Positions 1-7,083 of a stretch of 32,522 nt of DNA are shown piece by piece. Location of the stretch: contig JAIFMG010000207.1 of the NCBI GenBank assembly GCA_020048645.1, forward strand, positions 1 through 32,522, written 5' to 3'. This stretch comes from Bacteroidota bacterium. GTDB lineage: Bacteria; Bacteroidota; Bacteroidia; Bacteroidales; UBA6013. A model generated the notes under the pieces. The model was given only the letters and a program-made list of their open reading frames with translations. It ran no database searches and was not told the origin of the DNA. The translations under genes were made by a program, and so were the position numbers. Positions within the stretch are counted from its first letter, which is position 1. Each line of letters starts with the position of its first letter.

Positions 1-124
1 TTTCTACAATCATGTCGCCCCTTCGGGGCTTGCCATCGCCGCGGCGGGCTGAAGCCCGCCGCAATTGATTTTCTTGCGCTGGGGATGCCGGGCAAAACCC
101 CGAAGGGGTGGAATGATTGTAGGA
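1..124. mobile_element. MITE-like element, copy 1
   Basis: CTACAATCAT (4-13) is matched by its reverse complement ATGATTGTAG (113-122), which bounds an element of about 120 bp with no coding capacity. Inside are hairpins of the CCCCTTCGGGG and GGCGGGCTGAAGCCCGCC types. Terminal inverted repeats, small size and a second copy at 257 suggest a MITE or a palindromic intergenic repeat. The left end is at the window edge, so target-site duplication cannot be judged. Confidence 0.45.
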
Positions 125-256
125 TGACGCGTGTTGGTTGGAATCGGAACCCCGAAGGGGTGGCCTGATCCGCGCCTCAATGGGCCGCGATTTCAGCCGG
201 TTCGTCCTCACGGTTGTTTCGCCCCTTCGGGGCTTGCTTTTTTGGGGTGGATCCGT

Positions 257-379
257 TTTCTACAATCATGCCGCCCCTTCGGGGCTTGCCATCGCCGCGG
301 CGGGCTGAAGCCCGACGCAATTGATGTTCTTGCGCTGGGAATGCCGGGCGAATCCCGAAGGGATGACATGATTGTAGAA
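257..379. mobile_element. MITE-like element, copy 2
   Basis: Second copy of the element at position 1. The termini are TTCTACAATCAT on the left and ATGATTGTAGAA on the right (near 368-379), a 12-bp inverted repeat. The interior matches copy 1 apart from a few substitutions. No open frame resembling a protein is present. Confidence 0.45.
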
Positions 380-513
380 TGAAGCATGTTGCTTGGAATC
401 GGAACCCCGAAGGGGTGGCATGATCCGCGCCTCGATGGGCAGCGATTTCAGCCAGCTCGTCCTCGCGGTTGTTTCGCCCCTTCAGGGCTTGTTTATTTTG
501 GGGTTAAATCGGC

Positions 514-590
514 TTTCTACAATCATATCGCCCCTTCGGGGCTTGCCGAAGCATGACCTCATCAATTGCGGCGGGCTTTAGCCCGCCGTG
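514..590. repeat. truncated third copy of the intergenic repeat
   Basis: The left end TTTCTACAATCAT and the CCCCTTCGGGGCTTGCC hairpin recur here, followed by a rearranged GCGGCGGGCTTTAGCCCGCC hairpin (about 568-588). No right inverted end is visible, so this is a partial or rearranged copy. Confidence 0.5.
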
Positions 591-605
591 CAAATGTGCT
601 CGGAA

Positions 606-683
606 AGACCCCCAAACCCCCTGAAAGGGGGCTTTTTCCACGGCGAAGCGTCCTTCTCCCCCTTTCAGGGGGTCGGGGGGTCT
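606..683. repeat. long inverted repeat (26-bp arms)
   Basis: The arm at 606-631 (AGACCCCCAAACCCCC...) is repeated in reverse complement at 658-683 with about 24 of 26 positions matching. A loop of 26 bases separates the arms. Each arm itself contains the palindrome CCCCCTGAAAGGGGG. It could form a strong stem in RNA on either strand. It lies some 290 bp beyond the TR end on the DGR's transcribed side and could end that transcript, but there is no T-run to show it. Confidence 0.6.
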
Positions 684-706
684 CGCGGCGCACCGCCGCG
701 GAAACG

Positions 707-736
707 TTTCCAAGTGGCTGGTCGCCACGTTGGAAA
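707..736. repeat. short hairpin
   Basis: TTTCCAAGTGGC (707-718) pairs with GCCAC (724-728) and TTGGAAA (730-736), with one unpaired G at 729 and a 5-base loop. The region is non-coding and the function unknown. Confidence 0.45.
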
Positions 737-799
737 GTTTCCACAGCCGCCGCGAACGACTCGCGGGCAGGAACGAGCAACGAGATGACGCTCTCAGTC

Positions 800-874
800 A
801 AAAAGCCAAGGGATGGGCGGAGATTTTCCGAGGCAAGGATGCCTCGTACCAAAATCCGCCCACCATCGGCTTTT
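800..874 (-). other. imperfect long hairpin just past the DGR template repeat
   Basis: AAAAGCC (801-807), TGGGCGGA (814-821), TTTT and CGAGGCA are each matched in reverse order by TGCCTCG (840-846), AAAA, TCCGCCCA and GGCTTTT (868-874), with small internal loops. On the minus strand this structure follows the 3' end of the TR by about 100 bases. In the Bordetella phage DGR the region 3' of the TR is a structured part of the template RNA needed for cDNA synthesis. A similar role here is inference from position and fold only. Confidence 0.4.
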
Positions 875-974
875 CGACCCGCCGGTTTCGGCGGATGCGG
901 GACGCGGGGCGGGACTGGGAACGAAACTGGGCACGCGGCCTTGGACACGTGCCTACGGTTCGAAAGTCCCGGTG

Positions 975-1099
975 CTGGCTAGGCGGAAACCCAGGTTGTT
1001 GTTCCTGTTGCCTGGCGAGTTGTTGTTCCGATTGGCCACGCGGCAGTTGGACGCGTCGTTGTTCCAGTTGCCGCCGCGGTTGACACGGTTCGAGCCGCT
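975..1099 (-). repeat. DGR template repeat (TR)
   Basis: These 125 bp align without gaps to 3332-3456, the 3' end of the target gene. All 20 differences fall on T of the plus strand, that is A of the minus (template-coding) strand; the other ~91 positions are identical. Read in the frame of the target, the TR encodes the usual DGR pattern rich in AAC/AAT codons (GGNWNNDASNC, then VANRNNNSPGN). The last 21 bp (975-995, CTGGCTAGGC... on the plus strand) are unchanged in VR and would serve as the 3' initiation homology. The TR begins at the last two bases of the RT stop codon, so both are likely on one transcript. Confidence 0.97.
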
Positions 1100-2102
1100 A
1101 ACGCCCAGCGTCCACTCCGTTGAGGAACAGCCTTCTCAGCGCGAGGCTGTCCAAGTTCTGCAAATGCTGCCAGTGCCCATTCATGGTGTCAAGGAAGCGC
1201 GGCTCGGGCAACAGGCCGATCCTCCAGAGCCGCTCCTTGTCGCGGATCCTGGCGAGCGAGCGCCTGAGGCACTCGGGCTTGACCCGAAGGGCATGCGTGA
1301 AGACGCGGGCGCCAAGGAAGCTGAGCCCGTTGGCGGCCTGGTTGATGTAGGTGGCCTCCTCCTTGATGGCCAGTTTGAGCTTATCGGCCAGGAAATCGCG
1401 AAGCCGGGGCAGGTCGTCCTTGAGACGAGACTTTTCAGGGGCGAAAAGGACGAAATCGTCCATGTAGCGAAGATAGCGCCCGTGGTGCGCCGATCGCTTG
1501 ACGAAGTGGTCGAAAGGGTCAAGATAGACGTTCGCCAGGAACTGGCTCGTCAGGTTGCCGATGGGCAGGCCCTTGTCGAGGCGTCCGCCCCAACCCACGA
1601 CGTGCTCGACCACCTCCATCAATCGGCGGTCCTTGACCTTCCGGGCCACAAGCTCGACCAGCGTCTGGTGGTCGATGCTCGGGAAGTAGGATTTGATGTC
1701 GCTTTTGAGGAACCAGCGCGCCTGGCGGAGGAAGTCCTGGGCCCGCAGCAAGGCCTTGTGGGTGCCCTTGCCCTTGCGGGTGGCGTAGCTGTCGTGGATG
1801 AAGACGCGCTCGAAGATGGGCTCCAGCACCGAAACCAAGGCATGGTGCACGACCCTGTCGCGGAAAAGGGCCACCGAGATCACCCGCTCCTTGGGATCGT
1901 GCAGCGTGAACTGGCGCAAGGGCCCCGGCCGGTAGCTGCCCGTGAGCAGCTCGTCCTGGAGCTGGAGCAGCTCCTGGTCGAGGTGGAAGAAGAAGGCCGC
2001 CCCGGACCGGCTCCTGCGGGTGCCCTGGCGGGCCATGCGGTAGGCGCGCCAAAGGTTGGTCCAGGAGCTGAACCTGTCGAAGAGGCCCCCTACCCTTCGC
2101 AT
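1098..2102 (-). CDS. DGR reverse transcriptase
   Basis: This enzyme copies the TR RNA into cDNA with errors at adenines, which then replaces the VR. From the start at 2102 the protein has 334 residues. The start MRRVGGLFDRFSSWTNLW matches the usual N-terminus of DGR RTs. A longer frame to 2198 exists but would overlap avd by about 109 bases, so I prefer the internal start, which has a GGAGG about 12 bases upstream. RT motifs are visible: SDIKSYFPSID (134-144, first catalytic Asp), the DGR-type IGNLTSQF (181-188) and YMDD (213-216, catalytic pair). The C-terminal part (RKGKG near 109-113, NGHWQHL near 308) fits the family. It overlaps avd by 13 bases upstream, and its stop codon (1098-1100) abuts the TR. 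No key residue is missing, so it should be active. Confidence 0.96.
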   Translation of the reverse strand: MRRVGGLFDRFSSWTNLWRAYRMARQGTRRSRSGAAFFFHLDQELLQLQDELLTGSYRPGPLRQFTLHDPKERVISVALFRDRVVHHALVSVLEPIFERVFIHDSYATRKGKGTHKALLRAQDFLRQARWFLKSDIKSYFPSIDHQTLVELVARKVKDRRLMEVVEHVVGWGGRLDKGLPIGNLTSQFLANVYLDPFDHFVKRSAHHGRYLRYMDDFVLFAPEKSRLKDDLPRLRDFLADKLKLAIKEEATYINQAANGLSFLGARVFTHALRVKPECLRRSLARIRDKERLWRIGLLPEPRFLDTMNGHWQHLQNLDSLALRRLFLNGVDAGR

Positions 2103-2437
2103 GACTTGAGCCAGCCTCCGCACATCTTGCCCACCGTATCCATCTCGCGGACCACGAAGGCATGCTGTTCCAAGGAAAGGTACCGCCGGTCGGCACAAAG
2201 CCGGAGCAGCATCCTCGCCTTCTCGATCTCGATGTTGACCCTCCTCAAAAAGGGGGCCTTCTCCTTGCTGTAGATGGCCTCCACGAGCAGCTCCGTGATG
2301 TCGAGGCCCAGCGCGGCCAGACGGTTGGCCACCGAGAACCTGGCGTTCTTGGGCATCTTGTCCACCCGGTCGAGGATCCAGGCGTAGGTCTTGTACCAGT
2401 GCTCAAACACCGGGTAGTGGTTCGGTAGTCGGGCCAT
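2090..2437 (-). CDS. avd: DGR accessory protein Avd-like (four-helix bundle)
   Basis: This 115-residue, basic, predicted all-helical protein lies directly before the RT. Sequence such as FEHWYKTYAWILDRVDKMPK (about 11-30), then RFSVANRL and a later KARMLLRLCADRRYLS, resembles the Avd/23S-intervening-sequence four-helix bundle family. In characterised DGRs Avd forms a pentameric barrel that binds the RT and the template RNA and is needed for cDNA synthesis. The start at 2437 has AGGAG about 8 bases upstream. The gene overlaps the end of the HRDC gene by 35 bases and the RT start by 13, which points to translational coupling in one operon. Confidence 0.88.
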   Translation of the reverse strand: MARLPNHYPVFEHWYKTYAWILDRVDKMPKNARFSVANRLAALGLDITELLVEAIYSKEKAPFLRRVNIEIEKARMLLRLCADRRYLSLEQHAFVVREMDTVGKMCGGWLKSCEG

Positions 2438-2969
2438 TTTCTTCTCCTTGGGTTGGGTGTGTCGCCTTGGTTTTTTCAGAGTGGCTGGCCCCCTTGGGCT
2501 TGCCCACCTCGGGCTGGCGGATGCCCGCCATCACTTCCAGTATCTGCTTGCCGTAGCTGTCCAGCTTGCTCCGACCGAAGCCGCGCACTTTGGACAGGCC
2601 CTGGAGGCTTTTCGCGCCACTCAGCACCATCTCGCTCAACTGCGCGTTCGTGGCGACCATGTAGGCAGGCAGGCCCTTGCGCCGCGAAACCTCCAGCCGC
2701 CACTGGCCCAGCAGTTCGTACTGCCGCTCTTGCTCAGGGCTCATCACGGGCTTGTCCGAGGCGTCTGGGCCGCCATCCGACGGCGCCAGCGGCTCGTAGC
2801 TCAGGGCGACCGAGCAATAGTGGCGGCCGGCTTCCTCAAAAAAGTTGAACTGGCTCGACGTGACCCGATGCCGCAAGCTGAAGCTCGCCAGCTCCCGATC
2901 GTCGTACTCGCCCATCTGGCTGTCGAAGCGCAGCGTCAGCAAGCGTATATGTTGCCCTCTGGTCGTCAT
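2403..2969 (-). CDS. HRDC-domain DGR accessory protein
   Basis: A 188-residue protein and the first gene of the DGR accessory operon. Residues about 80-150 (EQERQYELLGQWRLEVSRRK, then GLPAYMVATNAQLSEM and LQGLSKVRGFGRSKLDSYG) form an HRDC domain, the helical nucleic-acid-binding module also found at the end of RecQ and RNase D. The N-terminal ~60 residues (RLLTLRFDSQMGEYDDREL...) form a separate unnamed region. The C-terminal ~35 residues are hydrophilic and low in complexity. HRDC proteins are known companions of some bacterial DGRs, but their step is not settled; helping strand exchange or binding cDNA is inference. It overlaps avd by 35 bases. Its upstream 350 bp should contain the operon promoter. 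Confidence 0.85.
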   Translation of the reverse strand: MTTRGQHIRLLTLRFDSQMGEYDDRELASFSLRHRVTSSQFNFFEEAGRHYCSVALSYEPLAPSDGGPDASDKPVMSPEQERQYELLGQWRLEVSRRKGLPAYMVATNAQLSEMVLSGAKSLQGLSKVRGFGRSKLDSYGKQILEVMAGIRQPEVGKPKGASHSEKTKATHPTQGEENGPTTEPLPGV

Positions 2970-3260
2970 ATATGGCGCGTGTGTGGTGCCCCTAGCCCAT
3001 CGGACTTAGGGATTCGGTTTCTTCTGACTTCCCGAAGATAAGCAACAAATCCTCACGAAAAAACGCCCAGCCAGCCGACATCCTTGTCTTATTTCCCTGA
3101 TTGCCTGCGCCTTAGCCAGATACGTGCCCTAGGGCACCGCACGATTGGGCATTTCTATCGCCTTTTTTCATCCAAAATCGCAACCTGCTGATTTCCAAGC
3201 TGCTTTTTTTCGAAGAAAATTTGGTGGTCTCCTCGTTTGAATGTATAATGTAGAAGGATT
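2970..3260. other. intergenic region between DGR target and accessory operon
   Basis: No convincing gene is present. It should hold the promoter for the HRDC-avd-RT-TR operon on the minus strand, but I find no clean TAnnTTTG element. A perfect 14-bp palindrome GTGCCCTAGGGCAC lies at 3124-3137. Related half-forms GTGCCCCTAG occur at about 2988 and in the terminator stem at 3271, so this motif recurs three times around the VR end. Confidence 0.5.
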
Positions 3261-3289
3261 GAAAAAGCCGTGCCCCTAGGGACACGGCT
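3261..3289 (-). terminator. intrinsic terminator of the DGR target gene
   Basis: On the minus strand AGCCGTG and CACGGCT (3283-3289 and 3266-3272 on the plus strand) form a 7-bp stem around the palindrome CCCTAGGG, followed at once by TTTTTC. It lies about 33 bp after the target stop codon and 43 bp from the VR end. Some DGRs need a DNA hairpin close behind the VR for efficient retargeting; this element could serve both roles, but that is inference. Confidence 0.75.
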
Positions 3290-3321
3290 CGGCAAAAGGT
3301 AAGAAGGCAGAAAGAAGAAGG

Positions 3322-5388
3322 TTAAGGAGTCCTGGCTAGGCGGAAACCCAGGTAGTAGCTCCTGCCGCCCGGCGAGTAGTAGAACCGAAGGGCCACGCGG
3401 CAGTAGGACGCGCCGCCGTGCCAGCTGCCGCCGCGGTTGACACGGCCCGAGCCGCTGTTGGCTCCCCTTGGGTTGGTCTGAGCGCCGGAGGGGTATGGGC
3501 CGTACCAGTCGGAGCACCATTCCAAGACGTTGCCGCTCATGTCGTACAGGCCCAGCCGGTTCGGGCTTTTCTGCCCCACGGGGTGGGTCTTGGAGCCTGA
3601 GTTAGCCGAATACCAGGCATAGCCGCCCAGGCTGCCTTCCGAGTCCGTTCCCGCGAACTTCGTCCGCCCGCTCGAGCCGCCGCCCGCCGCATACTCCCAC
3701 TCCGCCTCTGTCGGCAGCCTGTAGGTCTGCCCCGTCAGCGTGTTCAGCTTGCGGATGAAGGCCTGCACGTCGTCCCAGCTCACGCTCTCCACCGGGCAGC
3801 TCGGGCAGCCCTGGAAGCCGCTGGGGTTGGAGCCCATGACCGCCTGCCACTGCGCCTGGGTCACCTCGTACTTGCCCATCTGGAAGCCCGAGACCGTAAC
3901 CTGGTGCGCCGGAAGCTCATCCATCGTGAAGCTGCCGCCCGAGATGGAGACCATCGAGGCCTGGAGGTCGCGCACGGCCTGCGGCACCTGCGGCGCCTGC
4001 TCCAGCCGCTCAATCGCCTGCCGCGCCTCGGCAAGGTGCAGTCCCCGCGGGTAGTTGCGGATGTAGCCCTCGTAGAAAGCCTTGCTGTCCTGCCGCTTGG
4101 CTGCGGCGTAGGCGTCGTCGTCGGTGGCCAGCCGCTCGATCGCCTGCCGGGCCTCGGCAAGGTGCAGGCCCCGCGGGTAATCGCGAATGTAGCCCTCATA
4201 GGAAGCCTTGCTGTCCTGGCGCTTGGCCGCGGCGTAGGCGTCGTCGTCGGCCTTCGTAGCCAGCCGCTCTATCGCCTGCCGCGCCTCCGCCAGGTGCCTG
4301 CCCTGCGGATGCTCGCGGAGGTAGCCCTCGTAGGACGCCTTGCTGTCCTGCCGCTTTGCCGCGGCGTAGGCGTCGTCGTCGGCCTTCGTGGCCAGCCGCT
4401 CCATCGCCTGCCGCGCCTCGGCAAGGTGCCTGCCCTGCGGGTAGTCGCGGATGTAGCCCTCGTAGGAAGGCTTGCTGTCCTGGCGCTTCGCCTCGGCGTA
4501 GGCGTCGTCGTCGGCCCGCAGTTGGGCGTCCCCGGCCACGCGGGCGCTGTCGGCGGCAAGGCGCTCCAACTGCTGGCGGGCGCGGTCGCGGTCCGCTCTA
4601 TTCATCCCGCGGGCCTGGGCCGAGGCCAGGAACAGGCGCAGGGAGGACAGGTCGGCCGTGGGGGCCAGGCTGTCGTAGGCCAGGGCCGCCAGCAGGGCCG
4701 CCAGCGCCGCCTGTGCATCGTCCTGCCGCTGGCCGGGGTTGCGCCGCTGGAAGGCCCGGTTGGCCCAGTCCAGCGAGACCCGTGCCTCCGCGGCCTTATC
4801 GCCGTCGGGGTGCTGCTGAAGAAATTCCTCGTAGCCCTCGGCCGAGCCCCGCGCCAGGGCCTCGCGCCAGTGGTCTTCCTCGGTAGGCCGCGAAGCCCAG
4901 ACCAGCAGCGCCACGAGCAGCGCCGCGCCCAGGCCGATGGCCGCCCACCTGGCCCCGGGTGGAAGCGGGCGCCGCGCCGGGCGGGCCTCGGGAGCCGCGA
5001 GGGCGGGCGGCCTCGGCGGCAGGGCTTCCGGCTTGGGCCTGGGAACGGGGCCGTCGTCGAGCAGGGTGGCGTCGCCCGCGGCGGGCTGGGGCGCGGCGAG
5101 CGCCCGTGCGAAGGCCCCGCAGTCCTGGAAGCGGTCGGCCGGGTCCTTGGCCGTGGCCTTGTCGATCGTGGCCTGGAGGTGCGCGGGGACATTCCCCGGG
5201 AGCCGGGGCAGCGGCTCGTTCACGATCTTCAAGAAAATGGCGAAGTTGCTGTCCGTGCCCGCGTCATAGGGCGGGGCGCCCGACAGGAGGTGGTGCAGCG
5301 TCACCCCCAGCGAGTAGATGTCCGAGCGGTGGTCGGCCCGCTTGCTGTCCTGGACCTGCTCCGGGCTCATGTAAACCGGCGTGCCCAT
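3322..5388 (-). CDS. DGR variable protein: kinase C-lobe, TM, repeats, FGE/C-type-lectin domain
   Basis: Target of the DGR, 688 residues from the first usable ATG. Residues 1-95 are the C-lobe of a Hanks-type Ser/Thr kinase (GTPVYMSPEQ, then HRSDIYSLGVTLHHLLSG). Residues 96-147 form a Pro/Ala-rich linker and 148-165 one membrane helix. Residues 293-462 are four ~44-residue repeats (DDDAYAAAKRQDSKASYEGY...). Residues 478-688 form a formylglycine-generating-enzyme/SUMF1-like domain (VSISGGSFTM, YRLPTEAEWEYAA, GLYDMSGNVLEWCSDW, GFRLARTP), the C-type-lectin-like fold used by many DGR targets. The VR is residues ~645-686. The topology suggests an inner kinase and an outer, diversified binding domain. 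The HRD and DFG motifs lie upstream at 5439-5507 in another frame, and the N-lobe is absent, so the gene is broken at its 5' end. The FGE part probably binds ligands rather than acting as an enzyme. Confidence 0.9.
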   Translation of the reverse strand: MGTPVYMSPEQVQDSKRADHRSDIYSLGVTLHHLLSGAPPYDAGTDSNFAIFLKIVNEPLPRLPGNVPAHLQATIDKATAKDPADRFQDCGAFARALAAPQPAAGDATLLDDGPVPRPKPEALPPRPPALAAPEARPARRPLPPGARWAAIGLGAALLVALLVWASRPTEEDHWREALARGSAEGYEEFLQQHPDGDKAAEARVSLDWANRAFQRRNPGQRQDDAQAALAALLAALAYDSLAPTADLSSLRLFLASAQARGMNRADRDRARQQLERLAADSARVAGDAQLRADDDAYAEAKRQDSKPSYEGYIRDYPQGRHLAEARQAMERLATKADDDAYAAAKRQDSKASYEGYLREHPQGRHLAEARQAIERLATKADDDAYAAAKRQDSKASYEGYIRDYPRGLHLAEARQAIERLATDDDAYAAAKRQDSKAFYEGYIRNYPRGLHLAEARQAIERLEQAPQVPQAVRDLQASMVSISGGSFTMDELPAHQVTVSGFQMGKYEVTQAQWQAVMGSNPSGFQGCPSCPVESVSWDDVQAFIRKLNTLTGQTYRLPTEAEWEYAAGGGSSGRTKFAGTDSEGSLGGYAWYSANSGSKTHPVGQKSPNRLGLYDMSGNVLEWCSDWYGPYPSGAQTNPRGANSGSGRVNRGGSWHGGASYCRVALRFYYSPGGRSYYLGFRLARTP
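3332..3456 (-). repeat. DGR variable repeat (VR)
   Basis: Counterpart of the TR at 975-1099 and the last 125 coding bases but ten of the target gene. Fourteen codons that are AAC, AAT or GAC in the TR have changed: in protein order G, S, H, G, G, Y, L, F, Y, Y, G, S, Y, Y. One further change, CCA to CCG, is silent. Because the template codons end in C or T, no mutated codon can become a stop. The 3'-most 21 bp (3332-3352) are identical to TR and contain the presumed initiation site. Confidence 0.97.
4003..4512 (-). repeat. four tandem ~44-residue coding repeats
   Basis: Repeats begin at residues 293, 337, 381 and 423 of the target protein (period 44, 44, 42). The consensus has DDDAYAAAKRQDSK, a Tyr-rich YEGYIRDYP and HLAEARQAIERL. 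The last unit has lost the Thr-Lys-Ala linker. The pattern resembles the helical A..YL..YP.G....A repeats often seen before SUMF1-like or caspase-like domains. High DNA identity between units suggests recent expansion and a risk of copy-number change. Confidence 0.85.
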
Positions 5389-5511
5389 CTGCGCCCCGGT
5401 GTGCGTCAGCTCGCCCCCCCGCCCGCCAGCTTCGCGATGCCGAAGTCCAGCACCTTGGGGCTGCCGTCAGGAAGCACCATGATGTTCGACGGCTTGACGT
5501 CCCGGTGCGTG
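5389..5511 (-). pseudogene. remnant of the kinase catalytic loop upstream of the DGR target
   Basis: Reading the minus strand from about 5510 gives [15 protein letters not shown] and then [13 protein letters not shown], the catalytic and DFG motifs of a Ser/Thr kinase. This frame differs from the one starting at 5388. The shift lies at seven C (5414-5420); one extra base or two fewer would restore LAGG...[15 protein letters not shown]. Upstream of the HRD motif the sequence turns at once into AT-rich IS DNA, so the ATP-binding N-lobe (roughly 130 residues) and the promoter are gone. The homopolymer shift could be a real mutation or a sequencing error; the IS junction could be real or a chimeric assembly. 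Confidence 0.8.
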
Positions 5512-7083
5512 TAAGTGTCTGAAAATCAATGACTGGTTTTGAGATTTGGGTGTCCCGCGCTATATTTGTGCATGTTTTTACGAAAAAAGAAAAATAAATC
5601 AGGCAGCATATCTGTCCAGATAATATCAAAGTCAAGGGGCAGGTATAAAGTTGTCAAAACGATAGGCTCTGGCAGGACTCAGCAGGAGGTGCAAAATTTA
5701 GAATATTTGGGTAATCAGGAACTTGAACGCTTGTCGATGCAACCCAAATTATTCATTTCAGAAACAGATACGATGATTGATACGTTTTTTGAGGCATTGA
5801 GCAATACGAGCATTCGAGTTGTAGGTCCAGAATTGATTTTTGGAAAAATTTATGACAAGGTAGGCTTCAATGAAATTGAAGAGGAACTATTTCGACATTT
5901 GGTCATTTCAAGACTTGCATTTCCGTTGAGCAAGTTAAAAACCATCGAGTATCTATATCGTTATCAAGGCATTAGCTTAAACATAAATACAGTTTATCGC
6001 TTTTTAGACAAGCTAAACAATCAACTGAAGGATAAAGTTGAACAAATCGCATTTAACCATACAAAACAAGTTTTAGGCGGAAATGTCAGTGTTGTTTTTT
6101 ATGACATGACAACACTTTATTTTGAGGCTTCCGATGAAGATGATTTGCGAAAGACAGGTTTTAGCAAAGACGGCAAACACAGCAATCCTCAAATATTTTT
6201 AGGCTTATTGGTTGGCATAGACGGTTATGCGATTGGCTACGATATTTTTGAGGGAAATACTTATGAGGGACACACTTTGATTCCTTTTCTTGCAACAATA
6301 CGCAAAAAATTCAATTTGAATAAACCTGTTGTGATTGCAGACTCTGGACTTTTGTCAAAAGACAATATTAAAGCCTTGCAAGAACAGGAATATCAGTACA
6401 TACTCGGAGCAAGGATAAAAAATGAGACCAAAGACGTTAAAGGCAGAATATTGAAAACAAGATTGAAAGATGGACAAATTCGGTCTATACAAAAGGATCC
6501 TGACACTCGAATAATCATAAGCTATTCCGACAGAAGAGCCAAAAAAGATGCCCACAACAGAGAACTCGGCTTGAAACGCCTTGAAAAGAGAATAAGCTCT
6601 GGAAAGCTGACTAAATCAAATATAAACAACAAAGGCTATAACAAATATCTAAAATTTGAAGGTGAAGTTTCAATAGAAATTGATTACGACAAATTTGAAA
6701 AAGATAGCCAATGGGATGGTCTGAAAGGCTACATCACAAACACAAAACTATCAGATAAAGAGATAATTAAGAATTACTCAAATCTATGGCATATCGAAAA
6801 AGCATTCAGAATGTCTAAAACAGATTTGCGAATACGTCCGATATACCATCGTCTCAAAAGTCGAATTGAAGCCCATATTTGTATCTCATTTGCAGCTTAT
6901 TGCATTTACAAAGAACTTGAAAGGATATTGTATAAAGGAAAATCGAATCTGTCAGTAGAAAAAGCAAAAGAACTCACGCATAATATCTATGAAATATCAT
7001 ACATGCTACCGGAGTCTAAACATAAAAGGACTAAACTTTTAAAAATGGATGACCAGCAAGCAGAACTCTATCGACTTGAACAG
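5512..7083 (+). mobile_element. IS1634-like insertion sequence, right end missing
   Basis: An AT-rich island in GC-rich DNA, with codon use unlike every neighbour, contains one transposase gene. The left boundary is set by loss of kinase homology near 5511, just before GTAAGTGTCTGAAAATCAAT. A right inverted repeat complementary to that end is not found: after the transposase C-terminus the sequence becomes GC-rich at about 7084. No target-site duplication can be seen. The element was probably acquired from a lower-GC relative and later lost its right end together with flanking kinase DNA, unless this is an assembly join. Confidence 0.75.
5538..5568 (+). promoter_or_regulatory. Bacteroidota-type promoter of the transposase
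   Basis: TTTG (5538-5541) is followed after 19 bases by TATATTTG (5561-5568), matching the -33 TTTG and -7 TAnnTTTG consensus of the phylum's primary sigma factor. The start codon chosen for the transposase begins only 3 bases later, so the message would be nearly leaderless. Confidence 0.65.

Larger units (their letters stand above)
1..513. repeat. two tandem ~256-bp intergenic repeat units
   Basis: The block starting TTTCTACAATCATG at position 1 starts again at 257 and at 514, giving a period of 256-257 bp. The first two units are alike along their whole length, including the hairpin CCCCTTCGGGG, the hairpin formed by GCGGCGGGCT and its complement, and the phrase GGAATCGGAACCCCGAAGG. I see no credible coding sequence here; the short open frames follow the repeats. 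The block lies beyond the 3' end of the DGR. Confidence 0.75.

Noticed and set aside
2102-2198. Longer N-terminus of the reverse transcriptase starting at 2198
   Set aside because: The extra 32 residues are antisense-like in composition and lie wholly within avd; DGR RTs normally begin at the RRVGGLFDRF segment.
813-2273. Plus-strand open frame spanning TR and RT
   Set aside because: It is antisense to the RT and Avd genes, whose motifs are unambiguous, and runs through the non-coding TR.
4003-4512. Regular repeats that might suggest a CRISPR array
   Set aside because: The units are contiguous in-frame coding repeats of about 130 bp with no unique spacers.
3904-5514. Plus-strand open frame opposite the DGR target
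   Set aside because: It is antisense to the repeat and kinase-coding region and has no domain.
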